From the NCBI GenBank assembly GCA_937921935.1, contig CAKZWQ010000007.1, forward strand, positions 1-64,000: 64,000 nucleotides of DNA, given 5' to 3'. Positions 25,342 through 34,478 of this stretch are shown here, piece by piece. Each line of letters opens with the position of its first letter. Position 1 is the first letter of the stretch. This stretch comes from an uncultured Gammaproteobacteria bacterium. Its GTDB lineage: Bacteria; Pseudomonadota; Gammaproteobacteria; Steroidobacterales; GCA-2729495. Made by a program: the position numbers and the translations under genes. The notes beneath the pieces are model-generated. The model saw only the letters and a program-made list of their open reading frames with translations. It did no database searches and had not been told where the DNA came from.

Positions 25342-26499
25342 ATGAGCAAGGACACCTCCAGGCAAACCCGGGCCGTGCGCGCCGGAATTGATACCGATAC
25401 GCAACATGGCGCCGTGATGCCGCCGCTGTACCTGAGCTCCAATTTCGCCTTTGCCGGCCTGGGCGAGCCGCGGCCCTATGACTACAGCCGGACGGCCAAT
25501 CCCACCCGGGATACGCTGGCAACGGCCCTGGCCGAGCTGGAAGAGGGCGCCGGCGCCACGGTGACGGCCTCCGGTATGGCGGCTATTCACCTGGTCTGCC
25601 AGCTACTGAACCCGGGCGATCGGGTGATCGGACCAAGGGATTGTTACGGCGGCACTTTCCGGCTGTTCACCCAATGCGCCCGACGGGGACTGTTTGACGT
25701 GGAACTGGTGGACCAGGCCGATCCTGCAGCCCTGACCGCAGCCCTGGCCCGCCAACCGAAACTGATCTGGGTTGAAAGTCCCACCAACCCGCTGATGCGC
25801 ATCATTGATCTGGCGGCTATTGCGGCCCAGGCAAAGGACTGTGGCGCCCTGGTGGCGGTGGACAACACTTTCCTGTCGCCGGCCCTGCAGCGACCCCTCA
25901 CCCTGGGAGCTGACCTGGTGGTGCATTCAACTACCAAGTATCTGAACGGCCACAGCGACATGATCGGCGGTGCGGTGATTGCGGCCACGGCTGAACTGCA
26001 TGAGCAGATGCGTTACTGGGGTAATGCGCTGGGACTGTCCGGTTCGCCTTTCGATAGTTTCCTGAACCTGAGGGGCCTGCGTACCCTGCACGTGCGTATT
26101 CGCCAGCATGAAGCCAATGCCATGGCCCTGGCCGAATTACTGGCCAGTCACCCGGCCGTGTCTGCGGTGCACTACGCGGGCCTGCCTGCCCACCCGGATC
26201 ATGCGCTGGCGACCCGTCAGCAGGACGGTTTCGGCGGCATGCTCAGCTTTGAGCTCAAGGGCGGGGAAGCCGCCGTGCGCGCGTTGTTGTCGCAATTACA
26301 GCTGTACACGCTGGCCGAGTCCCTCGGTGGCGTTGAGAGCCTGATTTGCCATCCGGCCACCATGAGCCATGCGACCTTTGATGCGGACAGCCTGGCAGCC
26401 GCCGGCATCGGTGCCGGCCTGTTAAGGATTTCCACCGGCATCGAAGCGACTGAAGACCTGGTTGCCGACCTGAGCCAGGGACTCGACGCGGCCGTTTAA
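25342..26499 (+). CDS. metB: Cystathionine gamma-synthase / O-succinylhomoserine thiol-lyase family PLP enzyme
   Basis: 385 residues, Cys/Met metabolism PLP family. YDYSRTANPTRDTLATALAELE and ASGMAAIHLVCQLL form the N-terminal part; ESPTNPLMRIID and DNTFLSPALQRPL hold the cofactor; the PLP Lys is in VVHSTTKYLNGHSD. SLGGVESLICHPATMSHA is the C-terminal substrate region. It fits methionine synthesis through homoserine esters; whether it uses cysteine (MetB) or sulfide (MetZ) cannot be decided from sequence. It is divergent from the his operon and overlaps the end of leuB by 4 bp. Confidence 0.85.
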   Translation: MSKDTSRQTRAVRAGIDTDTQHGAVMPPLYLSSNFAFAGLGEPRPYDYSRTANPTRDTLATALAELEEGAGATVTASGMAAIHLVCQLLNPGDRVIGPRDCYGGTFRLFTQCARRGLFDVELVDQADPAALTAALARQPKLIWVESPTNPLMRIIDLAAIAAQAKDCGALVAVDNTFLSPALQRPLTLGADLVVHSTTKYLNGHSDMIGGAVIAATAELHEQMRYWGNALGLSGSPFDSFLNLRGLRTLHVRIRQHEANAMALAELLASHPAVSAVHYAGLPAHPDHALATRQQDGFGGMLSFELKGGEAAVRALLSQLQLYTLAESLGGVESLICHPATMSHATFDADSLAAAGIGAGLLRISTGIEATEDLVADLSQGLDAAV

Positions 26500-27563
26500 G
26501 CCGCGGCGAGGGCGGCCAGGACAGCGTCGCCCATAGCCTCGGTACCGATAGTCTGCCCACCTGCTTCAGCGACATCCGCGGTGCGATGACCGGCGGCGAC
26601 AGCCTGGTAGACGGCGGTCTCGACAGTCGTGGCTAACTCGTCCAGACCCAGGGAATAGCGCAATAGCAGGGCAGCACTGAGGATAGTGCCGCAGGGGTTG
26701 GCAATGCCCTTGCCGGCAATGTCGGGTGCCGACCCATGGATGGGTTCATACAATCCGCGGCGGTCATTGTTCAGCGACGCCGACGGCAGCATGCCCAGGG
26801 ATCCGCACAGCATGGAGGCTTCATCCGTCAGGATGTCACCAAACATGTTTTCCGTCACCAGCACATCGAAATCAGCGGCGCGTGACAACAAGTGCATGGC
26901 CGCGGCGTCCACCAGCAGATGTTCCACTTCCAGATCGCCGTATTCCGCCGTGTAGATTTCTTCGGCTATGCTCCGCCACAGGCGGGAGGTGTCCAGCACA
27001 TTGGCTTTGTCGATAGAGGTCAGCCGGCCGCGGCGTTGCCGGGCCAGGTCACCCGCCATGCGCAGCACGCGCTCGATCTCTTCGCGGTTATAGCTGCAGA
27101 CGTCCCGCGCCGAATTCGCGTCGCGACTTTTCTCGCCAAAATAAATGCCGCCGGTGAGTTCGCGCACCACCAGTATGTCCACACCCTGCAGCCGCTCTGC
27201 CTTCAGGGGGGAGGCGGCGTAGAGGGCAGGGTGGGTCTTTACCGGCCGCAGGTTGGCATACACCTGCATGGCCGCCCGCATGTCCAGCAGGCCCTGTTCG
27301 GGGCGCACCGGCGCGTCGGCATGGCTCCACTTGGGGCCACCGACTGCGCCCAGCAGCACGGCGTCAGCATCCTTGCACAGGCCGCGTGTGGCGGCGGGAA
27401 AGGCTTCCCCCGTGGCATCAATGGCGGCGCCCCCAATCAGGGCTTCGCGAAATTCGAAGTTTTTACCCGCCGCTGAGCCGGCAGCTTCCAGAACCCTTAA
27501 GGCCTGCTTGACGACTTCCGGACCAATGCCGTCGCCCGGCAGAACCGCAATCAAGGCTGCCAT
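26496..27563 (-). CDS. leuB: 3-isopropylmalate dehydrogenase
   Basis: 355 residues of the isocitrate/isopropylmalate dehydrogenase family. [13 protein letters not shown] at the start, [16 protein letters not shown] with catalytic residues, [16 protein letters not shown] with the partner Lys, and [18 protein letters not shown] with the Mg-binding Asp residues are all visible; [14 protein letters not shown] binds NAD. It is last in the ilvC-leuA-ilvE-leuCDB operon, overlaps leuD by 13 bp, and converges on metB with only 4 bp of shared end and no terminator between. Confidence 0.96.
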   Translation of the reverse strand: MAALIAVLPGDGIGPEVVKQALRVLEAAGSAAGKNFEFREALIGGAAIDATGEAFPAATRGLCKDADAVLLGAVGGPKWSHADAPVRPEQGLLDMRAAMQVYANLRPVKTHPALYAASPLKAERLQGVDILVVRELTGGIYFGEKSRDANSARDVCSYNREEIERVLRMAGDLARQRRGRLTSIDKANVLDTSRLWRSIAEEIYTAEYGDLEVEHLLVDAAAMHLLSRAADFDVLVTENMFGDILTDEASMLCGSLGMLPSASLNNDRRGLYEPIHGSAPDIAGKGIANPCGTILSAALLLRYSLGLDELATTVETAVYQAVAAGHRTADVAEAGGQTIGTEAMGDAVLAALAAA

Positions 27564-28135
27564 GAGCGGGCCTTTTCAAACTGGTCGATAGCGGCATCCT
27601 GACTCTGGAGGTAGCCGAGCTGGTCGACACCTTCGAGCAGGCAATGCTGGGAAAAGCCGTCCAGAGGGAATTCCACCGACCGACCATCGGGCAGGGTCAG
27701 GGTTTTGGATGCGACATCCACCGTGACCTTGGCGCCGGGATTGGCCAGCAGCCAGGCATGCACATCGTCGGGCACGATCACGGGAACCAGGCCGTTCTTC
27801 AGCGAGTTGTTGCGAAAAATGTCCGCAATCTGCGTGCTGATCACGGCGCGGAAACCAAAGTCCACGATGCCCCACGGGGCGTGTTCCCGGGATGAACCGC
27901 AACCGAAGTTGTTGCCCGCCACCAGTACCTTGCTACCGGCCGCGCCGGGCCGGTTCAGGGGGAAGTCGGGGATCGGTTTGCCGTCATCGTCATAACGCCA
28001 GTCGGAGAACGCGGCGTCGCCCAGACCTTCCTTGGTGGTGGTTGTCAGGAAGCGCGCGGGCATGATCTGATCCGTGTCGATATCCGTCTGCGGCATCACC
28101 ACCGTGGCTGACTCAATGCGGGTTACTTTTTCCAT
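27551..28135 (-). CDS. leuD: 3-isopropylmalate dehydratase, small subunit
   Basis: 194 residues. [14 protein letters not shown] near the start and [19 protein letters not shown] are signatures of the swivelling aconitase domain 4. With LeuC it isomerises 2-isopropylmalate to 3-isopropylmalate. It lies 10 bp after leuC and overlaps leuB. Confidence 0.96.
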   Translation of the reverse strand: MEKVTRIESATVVMPQTDIDTDQIMPARFLTTTTKEGLGDAAFSDWRYDDDGKPIPDFPLNRPGAAGSKVLVAGNNFGCGSSREHAPWGIVDFGFRAVISTQIADIFRNNSLKNGLVPVIVPDDVHAWLLANPGAKVTVDVASKTLTLPDGRSVEFPLDGFSQHCLLEGVDQLGYLQSQDAAIDQFEKARSWQP

Positions 28136-28145
28136 GGGGCTGGCC

Positions 28146-29555
28146 TCAGTGGTTCGTCAGTTCGCGAGGATCGGCAATGCTGCCGGCAATGGCAGCGGCG
28201 GCGGCTGTCTGGGGACTGGCCAGTACAGTGCGGGCACCCACACCCTGGCGACCTTCGAAATTCCGGTTGCTGGTGCTGACACACAGTTTGCCCGGGGGCA
28301 CGACATCACCGTTCATGCCCAGACACATGGAGCAACCGGCCTCGCGCCATTCAGCGCCGGCCGCTGTGAAAATTTTATCCAGCCCTTCGGCTTCGGCCTG
28401 CTGCTTGATGCTCTGCGAGCCCGGCACGACCAGCATGCGGACCTGGCCTGACACCTTGCGGCCTTTCAGCACGGCGGCCGTTTCGCGCAGGTCCGACAGG
28501 CGGGAGTTGGTGCAGCTGCCGACGAAAACCACATCCACGGGGGTGCCGATCATGGCCTGGCCGGCCTCCAGGCCCATGTAATCAAGCGCCTTGCGGAAAC
28601 TCAGATCACCGGTGTCGGCAGGAATATGACCCGTGACGGGGACCACCATGCCAGGGTTGGTGCCAAAAGTGACCTGGGGCGCGAGCTTGCTTACATCCAG
28701 GCTGACTTCGCGGTCAAAGTGGGCATCGTCATCAGATGGCAGCGCCAGCCAGCGGGCGACAGCGGCATCCCAGTCAGCGCCCTGCGGCACGCGGGGCCGG
28801 CCGCTCAGGTACTGAACCGTGGTGTCGTCGGGGGCAATCATGCCAGCCCGGGCGCCGCCTTCGATGGTCATGTTGCAGATGGTCATACGCTGTTCCATGG
28901 ACAGGCTGCGAATCACGCTGCCGCGATATTCCATGACATGGCCTACACCGCCGTCGACGCCGATCTGGCCGATCAGGGCCAGCACAACGTCCTTGGCGCC
29001 CACGCCGGGTTTCAAGGTGCCGGTGATGTTGATGGCCATGGTTTTGGGTCGGCGTTGCAGCAGCGTCTGGGTGGCCAGCACATGGCCCACTTCAGTGCTG
29101 CCGATGCCAAAGGCCAGGGCCCCGAAGGCGCCGTGCGTACTGGAGTGGCTATCACCACAGACCATGGTCTTGCCGGGCTGGGTCGCCCCCAGTTCGGGTC
29201 CGATCACGTGCACGATACCGCGGTGCTGACTTTCGAAGCCTTCCAGGGCGATACCGAACTCGTTGCAGTTGTCGATCATCTGGCGAATCTGCCCGGCAGC
29301 CGCCGGCTCCGCGACAATATCCAGGTCGCCCAGGGTAGGCACCGGTACCGTCGGCGTGGAGTGATCCATGGTGGCCAGGGTCAGGTCAGGGCGACGCACC
29401 GGCAGGCCGCGCTCACGCAGGACATCGAAGGCCTGAGGCGTGGTGACTTCGTGGATCAGGTGCAGGTCGATGTACAGCACCGCCGGGTTGGCGTCGCTCT
29501 CCGGCACGACTATATGGTCCTGCCAGACTTTTTCGAACAGTGTTTGCCCGCTCAT
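28146..29555 (-). CDS. leuC: 3-isopropylmalate dehydratase, large subunit
   Basis: 469 residues, aconitase superfamily. The 4Fe-4S ligands are in [15 protein letters not shown] and [24 protein letters not shown] and [16 protein letters not shown] are conserved active-site regions. Start [14 protein letters not shown] is typical. It follows ilvE after 69 bp, a gap holding a short tandem repeat. Confidence 0.96.
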   Translation of the reverse strand: MSGQTLFEKVWQDHIVVPESDANPAVLYIDLHLIHEVTTPQAFDVLRERGLPVRRPDLTLATMDHSTPTVPVPTLGDLDIVAEPAAAGQIRQMIDNCNEFGIALEGFESQHRGIVHVIGPELGATQPGKTMVCGDSHSSTHGAFGALAFGIGSTEVGHVLATQTLLQRRPKTMAINITGTLKPGVGAKDVVLALIGQIGVDGGVGHVMEYRGSVIRSLSMEQRMTICNMTIEGGARAGMIAPDDTTVQYLSGRPRVPQGADWDAAVARWLALPSDDDAHFDREVSLDVSKLAPQVTFGTNPGMVVPVTGHIPADTGDLSFRKALDYMGLEAGQAMIGTPVDVVFVGSCTNSRLSDLRETAAVLKGRKVSGQVRMLVVPGSQSIKQQAEAEGLDKIFTAAGAEWREAGCSMCLGMNGDVVPPGKLCVSTSNRNFEGRQGVGARTVLASPQTAAAAAIAGSIADPRELTNH

Positions 29556-29608
29556 GGGTAATGATTCTCCAAGCTTGCGTAGCGGGGATGCCGGGTGGCG
29601 GCAAACCC

Positions 29609-29636
29609 GATTAACAGGATGCGATTAACTGGATGC
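29609..29636. repeat. Tandem 14-bp duplication at the ilvE stop codon
   Basis: GATTAACAGGATGC (29609-29622) is followed directly by GATTAACTGGATGC (29623-29636), one mismatch apart. The second copy contains the ilvE stop codon (29625-29627). It looks like a slippage duplication that left the reading frame of ilvE intact. Confidence 0.7.
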
Positions 29637-30584
29637 GGCGCGATTCTCGTCGGCGGATCCTTCAGCCACAGATTCAAGCCAGCCCCAGCGATCTTCGGTC
29701 TGGCCGTTAAACAAGCCGAAGAAGGCGTCCTGGATCTGTTTGGTGATCGGTCCGCGTCCGCCGGTGCCAACTTCGATGTGATCCACCGAGCGCACGGGTG
29801 TGACTTCCGCCGCGGTGCCCGTCAGGAACATCTCGTCGGCAATGTAGAGCATCTCGCGGGGCATCGATTGTTCCACGACTTCCAGGCCCAGGTCCTTGGC
29901 CAGGACCACCACGGTGTCCCGTGTGATCCCCGTCAGGATGGAAGCGCAGGCCGGCGGCGTGTAAAGGCGGCCGTCGCGCACCACGAAGATATTCTCGCCG
30001 GCGCCTTCGCTGACGGTGCCATCGGTAGCCAGGGCGATGCCTTCGGCAAAGCCACGTTCTTTGGCTTCCAGGCTGACCAGGGTGCTCGACAGGTAGTTAC
30101 CACCGGCTTTGGCCAGGGCTGGAATGGTGTTGGGTGCGACGCGTTGCCAGGAGGAGACGCAGACGTCTACGCCCTTTTCCAGGCCTTCGTCGCCCAGGTA
30201 AGCGCCCCATTCCCAGGCCGCCACGGAGACCTCCACCGGGTGCTCGGGGCCCGGCGCCAGGCCAATATCGCCATAGCCGCGGAAGGCCACGGGCCGGATG
30301 TACGCGCCATTGTTCAGTTTATTGCGCAGAATGACCTGGCGACAGGCATCGTTGATGACCCCGGCAGAGAAGGGCACGCGGATACGATGAATCCGCGCCG
30401 AATCCAGCAGCCGGCGCGTGTGGGCCTGCAGCCGGAAAAACATGGAGCCCTGGGGCGTGGGGTAAACCCGGATCCCTTCAAAGACTGAGGAGCCATAGTG
30501 AAGTGCATGGGTGAGCACGTGCACGGTGGCCTGCTCCCACGGGATCAGTTCGCCGTTGTGCCAGATCCAGTCACTTTTCTTCAT
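29625..30584 (-). CDS. ilvE: Branched-chain amino acid aminotransferase
   Basis: 319 residues, fold type IV PLP enzyme. WIWHNGELIPWEQATVHVLTHALHYGSSVFEGIR is the typical opening; the PLP Lys is in ALAKAGGNYLSS; EGAGENIFVV, SILTGITRDTV and FLTGTAAEVTPVRSVD bind cofactor phosphate and substrate. It catalyses the last step of leucine, valine and isoleucine synthesis. Its place between leuA and leuC is uncommon. Upstream leuA ends 32 bp before it. Confidence 0.95.
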   Translation of the reverse strand: MKKSDWIWHNGELIPWEQATVHVLTHALHYGSSVFEGIRVYPTPQGSMFFRLQAHTRRLLDSARIHRIRVPFSAGVINDACRQVILRNKLNNGAYIRPVAFRGYGDIGLAPGPEHPVEVSVAAWEWGAYLGDEGLEKGVDVCVSSWQRVAPNTIPALAKAGGNYLSSTLVSLEAKERGFAEGIALATDGTVSEGAGENIFVVRDGRLYTPPACASILTGITRDTVVVLAKDLGLEVVEQSMPREMLYIADEMFLTGTAAEVTPVRSVDHIEVGTGGRGPITKQIQDAFFGLFNGQTEDRWGWLESVAEGSADENRAASS

Positions 30585-30616
30585 GCCAAGCTATCCCCCG
30601 GGCCCCTGGCCCGCTG

Positions 30617-32194
30617 CTAAATGGTCGCAATCTTCTGCGAGGTGTCGGTTTCCCCGGCGTCTTGAGTCCGTGTTTTTCGCCGGGCGACACGATTGATAAC
30701 TTCCAGATAGGCGCGGGCTGCAGCCTCGACGATGTCGGTGCTGATGCCGTTGCCCCGAAAGCTCTGGCCATTATATTCCACGGTTACGGTGACCTCACCC
30801 TGCGCATCCTCACCCACGGAAACACTCCGAACCTCAAAGTTACGCAGTTCCAGATCGATGCCCGTGGCCCGTTCCAGCGCGGTGAAAGCCGCCTCAATCG
30901 GACCGTCGCCCACGGCAGCTTCTTTGACCGTGCCGGTTTCTTTATGGGTGAGTTGCACAGCCCCTGCGGCGATCTTGCCGGTACCAGCGGAAATATGCAG
31001 TTCATCAATGCTCCACGGGCCGGTACTGACCCCCTCGGCATTCATGATGATGGCTTCGATGTCCGAGTCGAACAGCTCTTTCTTGCGGTCGGCCAGTTTC
31101 TTGAATTCGTCAAAGGCACGGTTCAGTTCAGAGTCGTCCACCTGGAAACCCAGCTGTTCCACTCGCTCGCGGAAAGCATGCCGCCCGCTGTGTTTGCCCA
31201 GCACCAGATTCGACCGGCTGATGCCAACATCTTCAGGCCGCATTATTTCGTACGTCGAAGCGTTCTTCAGCATGCCGTGCTGATGAATACCCGCTTCGTG
31301 GGCGAACGCGTTCTCACCGACCACGGCTTTATTTTTTGGGACGTGCATACCCGTGATACTCGCCACCAGCCGGCTGGTGGGGTACAGCTTGCGGGTATCA
31401 ATGCCTGTGTCCAGGCCAAAGTGCTCCGCGCGGGTGCTCAGGGCCATGACCACTTCTTCCAGTGAACAGTTGCCGGCGCGTTCGCCGATGCCGTTAATGG
31501 TGCACTCGATTTGCCGGGCACCGGCGCTTACAGCCGCCAGGCTGTTAGCCACCGCCATGCCCAGGTCATCGTGACAGTGCACGCTCAGCACGGCCTGGTC
31601 GATGTTGGAGACATGCTTATTGAGATAGCCAAACAACTCGGCGAACTCTGAGGGCACGGTATAGCCCACTGTGTCCGGGATATTAATCGTGCGGGCACCG
31701 GCCTCGATCACCGCCTGCACGACCTCGGCCAGGTAGGCCGGTTCGGTTCGCGAGGCATCCTCCGGGGAGAATTCCACGTCGTCGCAGGATTCACGCGCCA
31801 GCTTCACCGCATCCACCGCGCGACGAATGATCTCTTCCTTGGCCAGTTCCAGCTTGTACTTGCGATGAATCTCGCTGGTGGCTACGAAGACATGTATGCG
31901 GCGATTGCTCGCCGGCTCCAGTGCCCGCGCCGCCCGCTCGATATCACCGGGGTGACAACGGGCCAGGCTGCAGATAACGGGCCCCTCTATCCCCTCGGCG
32001 ATGGCCTTGACGGCATCAAAGTCACCGGGCGAAGCCGCGGCAAAGCCCGCTTCGATAATGTCGACGCGCAGATCACGGAGCGCCGCGGCAACTCGCAGTT
32101 TTTCCCGGAGCGTCATGCTGCATCCGGGTGCCTGCTCGCCATCGCGCAGGGTCGTGTCGAAAATCCGTACACGCTTGTCTGCTTGCTCGTTCAT
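30617..32194 (-). CDS. leuA: 2-isopropylmalate synthase
   Basis: 525 residues from the ATG at 32194, preferred over one four codons earlier because GGAG lies seven bases upstream. FDTTLRDGEQAPGCSM binds acetyl-CoA/metal, SVHCHDDLGMAVANS carries the metal His, NGIGERAGNCSLEEVVMAL follows. The C-terminal LeuA dimer region (about 390-520) is present, so leucine feedback is expected. It condenses 2-oxoisovalerate with acetyl-CoA, the first leucine-specific step. Confidence 0.95.
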   Translation of the reverse strand: MNEQADKRVRIFDTTLRDGEQAPGCSMTLREKLRVAAALRDLRVDIIEAGFAAASPGDFDAVKAIAEGIEGPVICSLARCHPGDIERAARALEPASNRRIHVFVATSEIHRKYKLELAKEEIIRRAVDAVKLARESCDDVEFSPEDASRTEPAYLAEVVQAVIEAGARTINIPDTVGYTVPSEFAELFGYLNKHVSNIDQAVLSVHCHDDLGMAVANSLAAVSAGARQIECTINGIGERAGNCSLEEVVMALSTRAEHFGLDTGIDTRKLYPTSRLVASITGMHVPKNKAVVGENAFAHEAGIHQHGMLKNASTYEIMRPEDVGISRSNLVLGKHSGRHAFRERVEQLGFQVDDSELNRAFDEFKKLADRKKELFDSDIEAIIMNAEGVSTGPWSIDELHISAGTGKIAAGAVQLTHKETGTVKEAAVGDGPIEAAFTALERATGIDLELRNFEVRSVSVGEDAQGEVTVTVEYNGQSFRGNGISTDIVEAAARAYLEVINRVARRKTRTQDAGETDTSQKIATI

Positions 32195-32231
32195 TGCCAT
32201 CTCCATTAACGCCGGGCTTTGTGCCGGGCGG

Positions 32232-33224
32232 TTAGTTCTCCTCGTTCAGCCAGGGCATCCGGCCGCGCAGTTCCGCACCCACTTTTTCAATGGGGTGCTC
32301 CAGGTCCTGTGATAGCAGGCGTTTGAATTCGGGCTGATCGGTTTCGTTTTCAGCGATCCAGCGGCTGGAGAAGGTGCCGTCCTGAATCTCCTTCAGGACT
32401 TCGGACATCCGGTCGCGGACATGCTGGTCGACTACCCGCGGGCCGCTCACCAGGTCGCCCCACTGGGCGGTCTCGCTGATGAACTCGTGCATTTTCGCGA
32501 GTCCGCCTTCGTGAAGCAGGTCCACGATTAGCTTGAGTTCGTGCATGCACTCGAAGTAAGCCACTTCGGGCTGATAGCCGGCATTGACCAGGGTTTCGTA
32601 ACCCGCCAGCACCAGTTCCGTGGCGCCGCCACACAGCACGGCCTGCTCGCCGAACAGGTCTGTCTCGGTTTCCTCGGCAAAGGTGGTTTCCAGCACACCG
32701 CCGCGCGCGCCGCCGATACCGGCAGCGTAGGCCAGCGCGGTCTCCTTGGCGTGACCCGAGGCATCCTGAGCCACGGCCATCAGGCAGGGGACACCCTTGC
32801 CCTGGGCGTACTGACGCCGGACCAGATCGCCCGGGCCCTTGGGCGCGATCAGCACCACATCCAGGTCCTTGCGGGGTTCGATCTGCCCGAAATGGATATT
32901 GAAGCCGTGGGCAAACAGCAGCGTGGCCCCATTGGGAATGGCGCTTTCAATAGAGCCGTAAAACTGGGCCTGAGCCGTATCGGGCAGCAGGAAGGCGATC
33001 AGGTCCGCGCCGGCGCAGGCCGCGGTGGGTTCCTGCACGGTGAAGCCATCAGCCTCAGCCTTGGACCAGGTCTTGCCACCGGGTCGCAGGCCGACGACGA
33101 CGTCCAGTCCGCTATCGCGGAGATTCTGGGCGTGGGCCCGGCCCTGGCTGCCATAGCCGAGTATGGCTATCCGCTTGCCGTTCAGCCGGCCATTGTCCAC
33201 GTCACTGTCTGAATAGATCTTCAT
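32232..33224 (-). CDS. ilvC: Ketol-acid reductoisomerase, class I
   Basis: 330 residues, short class I form. Begins [39 protein letters not shown], with the NADPH loop [29 protein letters not shown] in the knotted C-terminal domain binds Mg. AGGAG lies seven bases before ATG at 33224; an upstream in-frame ATG (33272) falls on the attenuator U-run and is not used. It is first structural gene of the leader-controlled ilv-leu operon. No acetolactate synthase genes are in the window. Confidence 0.96.
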   Translation of the reverse strand: MKIYSDSDVDNGRLNGKRIAILGYGSQGRAHAQNLRDSGLDVVVGLRPGGKTWSKAEADGFTVQEPTAACAGADLIAFLLPDTAQAQFYGSIESAIPNGATLLFAHGFNIHFGQIEPRKDLDVVLIAPKGPGDLVRRQYAQGKGVPCLMAVAQDASGHAKETALAYAAGIGGARGGVLETTFAEETETDLFGEQAVLCGGATELVLAGYETLVNAGYQPEVAYFECMHELKLIVDLLHEGGLAKMHEFISETAQWGDLVSGPRVVDQHVRDRMSEVLKEIQDGTFSSRWIAENETDQPEFKRLLSQDLEHPIEKVGAELRGRMPWLNEEN

Positions 33225-33272
33225 CAGGTTTCTCCTGGGAAACGTTCTTAAATTGTCCTGTGCAAAGGGCAT

Positions 33273-33305
33273 AAAAAAACCCCGCTACCTGTTCGGGTGC
33301 GGGGT
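33273..33305 (-). terminator. Attenuator terminator before ilvC
   Basis: On the minus strand ACCCCGC and GCGGGGT form a 7-bp stem with an inner ACC/GGT pairing, followed by seven T. It stands 48 bp before the ilvC start and 20 bp after the leader-peptide stop. Its 5' arm contains CCCGCACC, which is exactly complementary to GGTGCGGG inside the leader, so an alternative antiterminator helix is possible. Confidence 0.85.
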
Positions 33306-33325
33306 CCTGGAATCTGTCAGCCTGA

Positions 33326-33409
33326 TCAGGCGCCCAGCGGCCCGCACCTCCGTTGAGTCAACTCAAGGAGCAGCAGTACTGGTTCGCCGAGGACGACGCC
33401 AGTGGGCAT
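33326..33409 (-). CDS. Leu/Val-rich leader peptide of the ilv-leu operon
   Basis: A 27-codon frame starting MPTGVVLGEPVLLLLEL, with three Val and seven Leu in 27 residues including a run of four Leu, and ending just before the terminator. AAGGTG stands six bases before ATG. A promoter-like TTGACA lies 49 bp upstream of the start codon. Ribosome stalling at the Val/Leu codons when those charged tRNAs are scarce would favour GGTGCGGG/CCCGCACC pairing and readthrough into ilvC. The control codons fit the products of the operon. Confidence 0.8.
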   Translation of the reverse strand: MPTGVVLGEPVLLLLELTQRRCGPLGA

Positions 33410-33434
33410 TGAGCACACCTTAATCATCCGCGGG

Positions 33435-33463
33435 ATACTCGGGGATGGCGCCCCACTTGTCAA
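33435..33463 (-). promoter_or_regulatory. Probable ilv-leu operon promoter
   Basis: Consensus TTGACA (33463-33458) and a weaker GAGTAT (33440-33435) 17 bp apart on the minus strand; TATCCC with a longer spacer is the alternative. Transcription would start near 33428, leaving a short leader before the leader peptide. Confidence 0.5.
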
Positions 33464-33644
33464 CCGGCCAGCTCCCTGTGCGGTTGCCGGAGCGGTCCCG
33501 GGCGAGCACCCAAATATTAGGCTGGCGGAGCCCGATTCGGCGTTTCGCTAACGGTGGCATCGGGGGCGGGTGCAGCCGCTCCCCCACCTGTAGTAATCTA
33601 GAGGTGTTTGGCCTTCGCGGTGTGCGTTTGCCGGCACGGGTTAC

Positions 33645-33666
33645 AAAAAAGGCCGCCTGCAGGCGG
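33645..33666 (-). terminator. Terminator-like hairpin in the divergent region
   Basis: The palindrome CCGCCTGCAGGCGG (33653-33666) is followed on the minus strand by CC and TTTTTT (33650-33645). It has the form of a minus-strand terminator, yet no minus-strand gene lies upstream; the DUF3450 operon starts 37 bp to the right on the plus strand. It could end antisense transcription or a small RNA. Confidence 0.45.
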
Positions 33667-33702
33667 ACGAACTCGATCAAGAATTAGTCAAGGGGATCCC
33701 TC

Positions 33703-34476
33703 ATGAGTCCAAGTAACTGGATGTCGTGGATCGTGACGGGCAGTGCGCTCTGCGTGTTACTGCCGTCGTCGATCATGGCACAGTCTCTCGAGCAAGTGCT
33801 CAATGTTCAGGAGCGTCGCGTTCGCGTCGCCCAGGAATCGCAAGAGCGTATCGATCAAGTCGTCAAGAAGACCCGTAGTCTCGAGGACCAGTACAAGGCT
33901 GTATTGAAAGAGATCGAAGGTCTCGATGTGTACAACACGCTCTTGCAGCGCCAGGTTGATAACCAGGCTGCGCAGCTGATTGACCTGCGGGAATCCATCG
34001 ATCAGGTGGAGGTCATCAATCGGCAGATTGTGCCGATCATGACCAAGATGATCGAAGGCATTGAACAGTTCGTGGAACTCGATGTGCCTTTCCTGCTGGA
34101 AGAGCGCCAGGATCGGGTTGCCTCGCTGCGCGTGCTAATGGAGCGTCAGGACGTGACCGTAGCGGAGAAATTCCGCAAGGTGACTGAAGCCTTCCAGATC
34201 GAGAACGATTACGGCCGCACCATTGAAGCCTATAGCGACACCCTGAATATTGATGGTGAAAAGCGCCTGGTTAGTGTGTTGCGTGTCGGCCGGGTTGCCT
34301 TGCTGTACCAGACGGAGGACGGTGATAAATCCGGCGCCTGGGACCAGAACGCCGGCAGCTGGATCCAGTTAGGTAACGAGTACAAGAATCAGATCAAGTT
34401 TGGTTTGAAGATTGCGCGTAAGCAGGTGGCACCGGATCTCGTGCTTCTGCCTGTTGACGCCCCGGAGGCCGGCTGA
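33703..34476 (+). CDS. DUF3450 periplasmic protein of a TonB system
   Basis: 257 residues with a signal peptide (cleavage near IMA-QS, residue 26), then a long helical coiled-coil region (about 30-110: ERRVRVAQESQERIDQVVKKTRSLEDQ) and a small globular end with VSVLRVGRVALLYQTEDGDKSGAWD. This is the DUF3450 layout. The family is found beside ExbB/ExbD/TonB genes and its exact role is not known; by place it should contact the long ExbB in the periplasm. AAGGGGA is upstream of ATG and the next gene starts 2 bp after the stop. Confidence 0.85.
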   Translation: MSPSNWMSWIVTGSALCVLLPSSIMAQSLEQVLNVQERRVRVAQESQERIDQVVKKTRSLEDQYKAVLKEIEGLDVYNTLLQRQVDNQAAQLIDLRESIDQVEVINRQIVPIMTKMIEGIEQFVELDVPFLLEERQDRVASLRVLMERQDVTVAEKFRKVTEAFQIENDYGRTIEAYSDTLNIDGEKRLVSVLRVGRVALLYQTEDGDKSGAWDQNAGSWIQLGNEYKNQIKFGLKIARKQVAPDLVLLPVDAPEAG

Positions 34477-34478
34477 TC

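Noticed and set aside
33420-33680. Minus-strand frame of 86 codons upstream of the ilv leader peptide
   Set aside because: It covers the probable ilv promoter, has no ribosome site or family resemblance, and ends just before the leader peptide.
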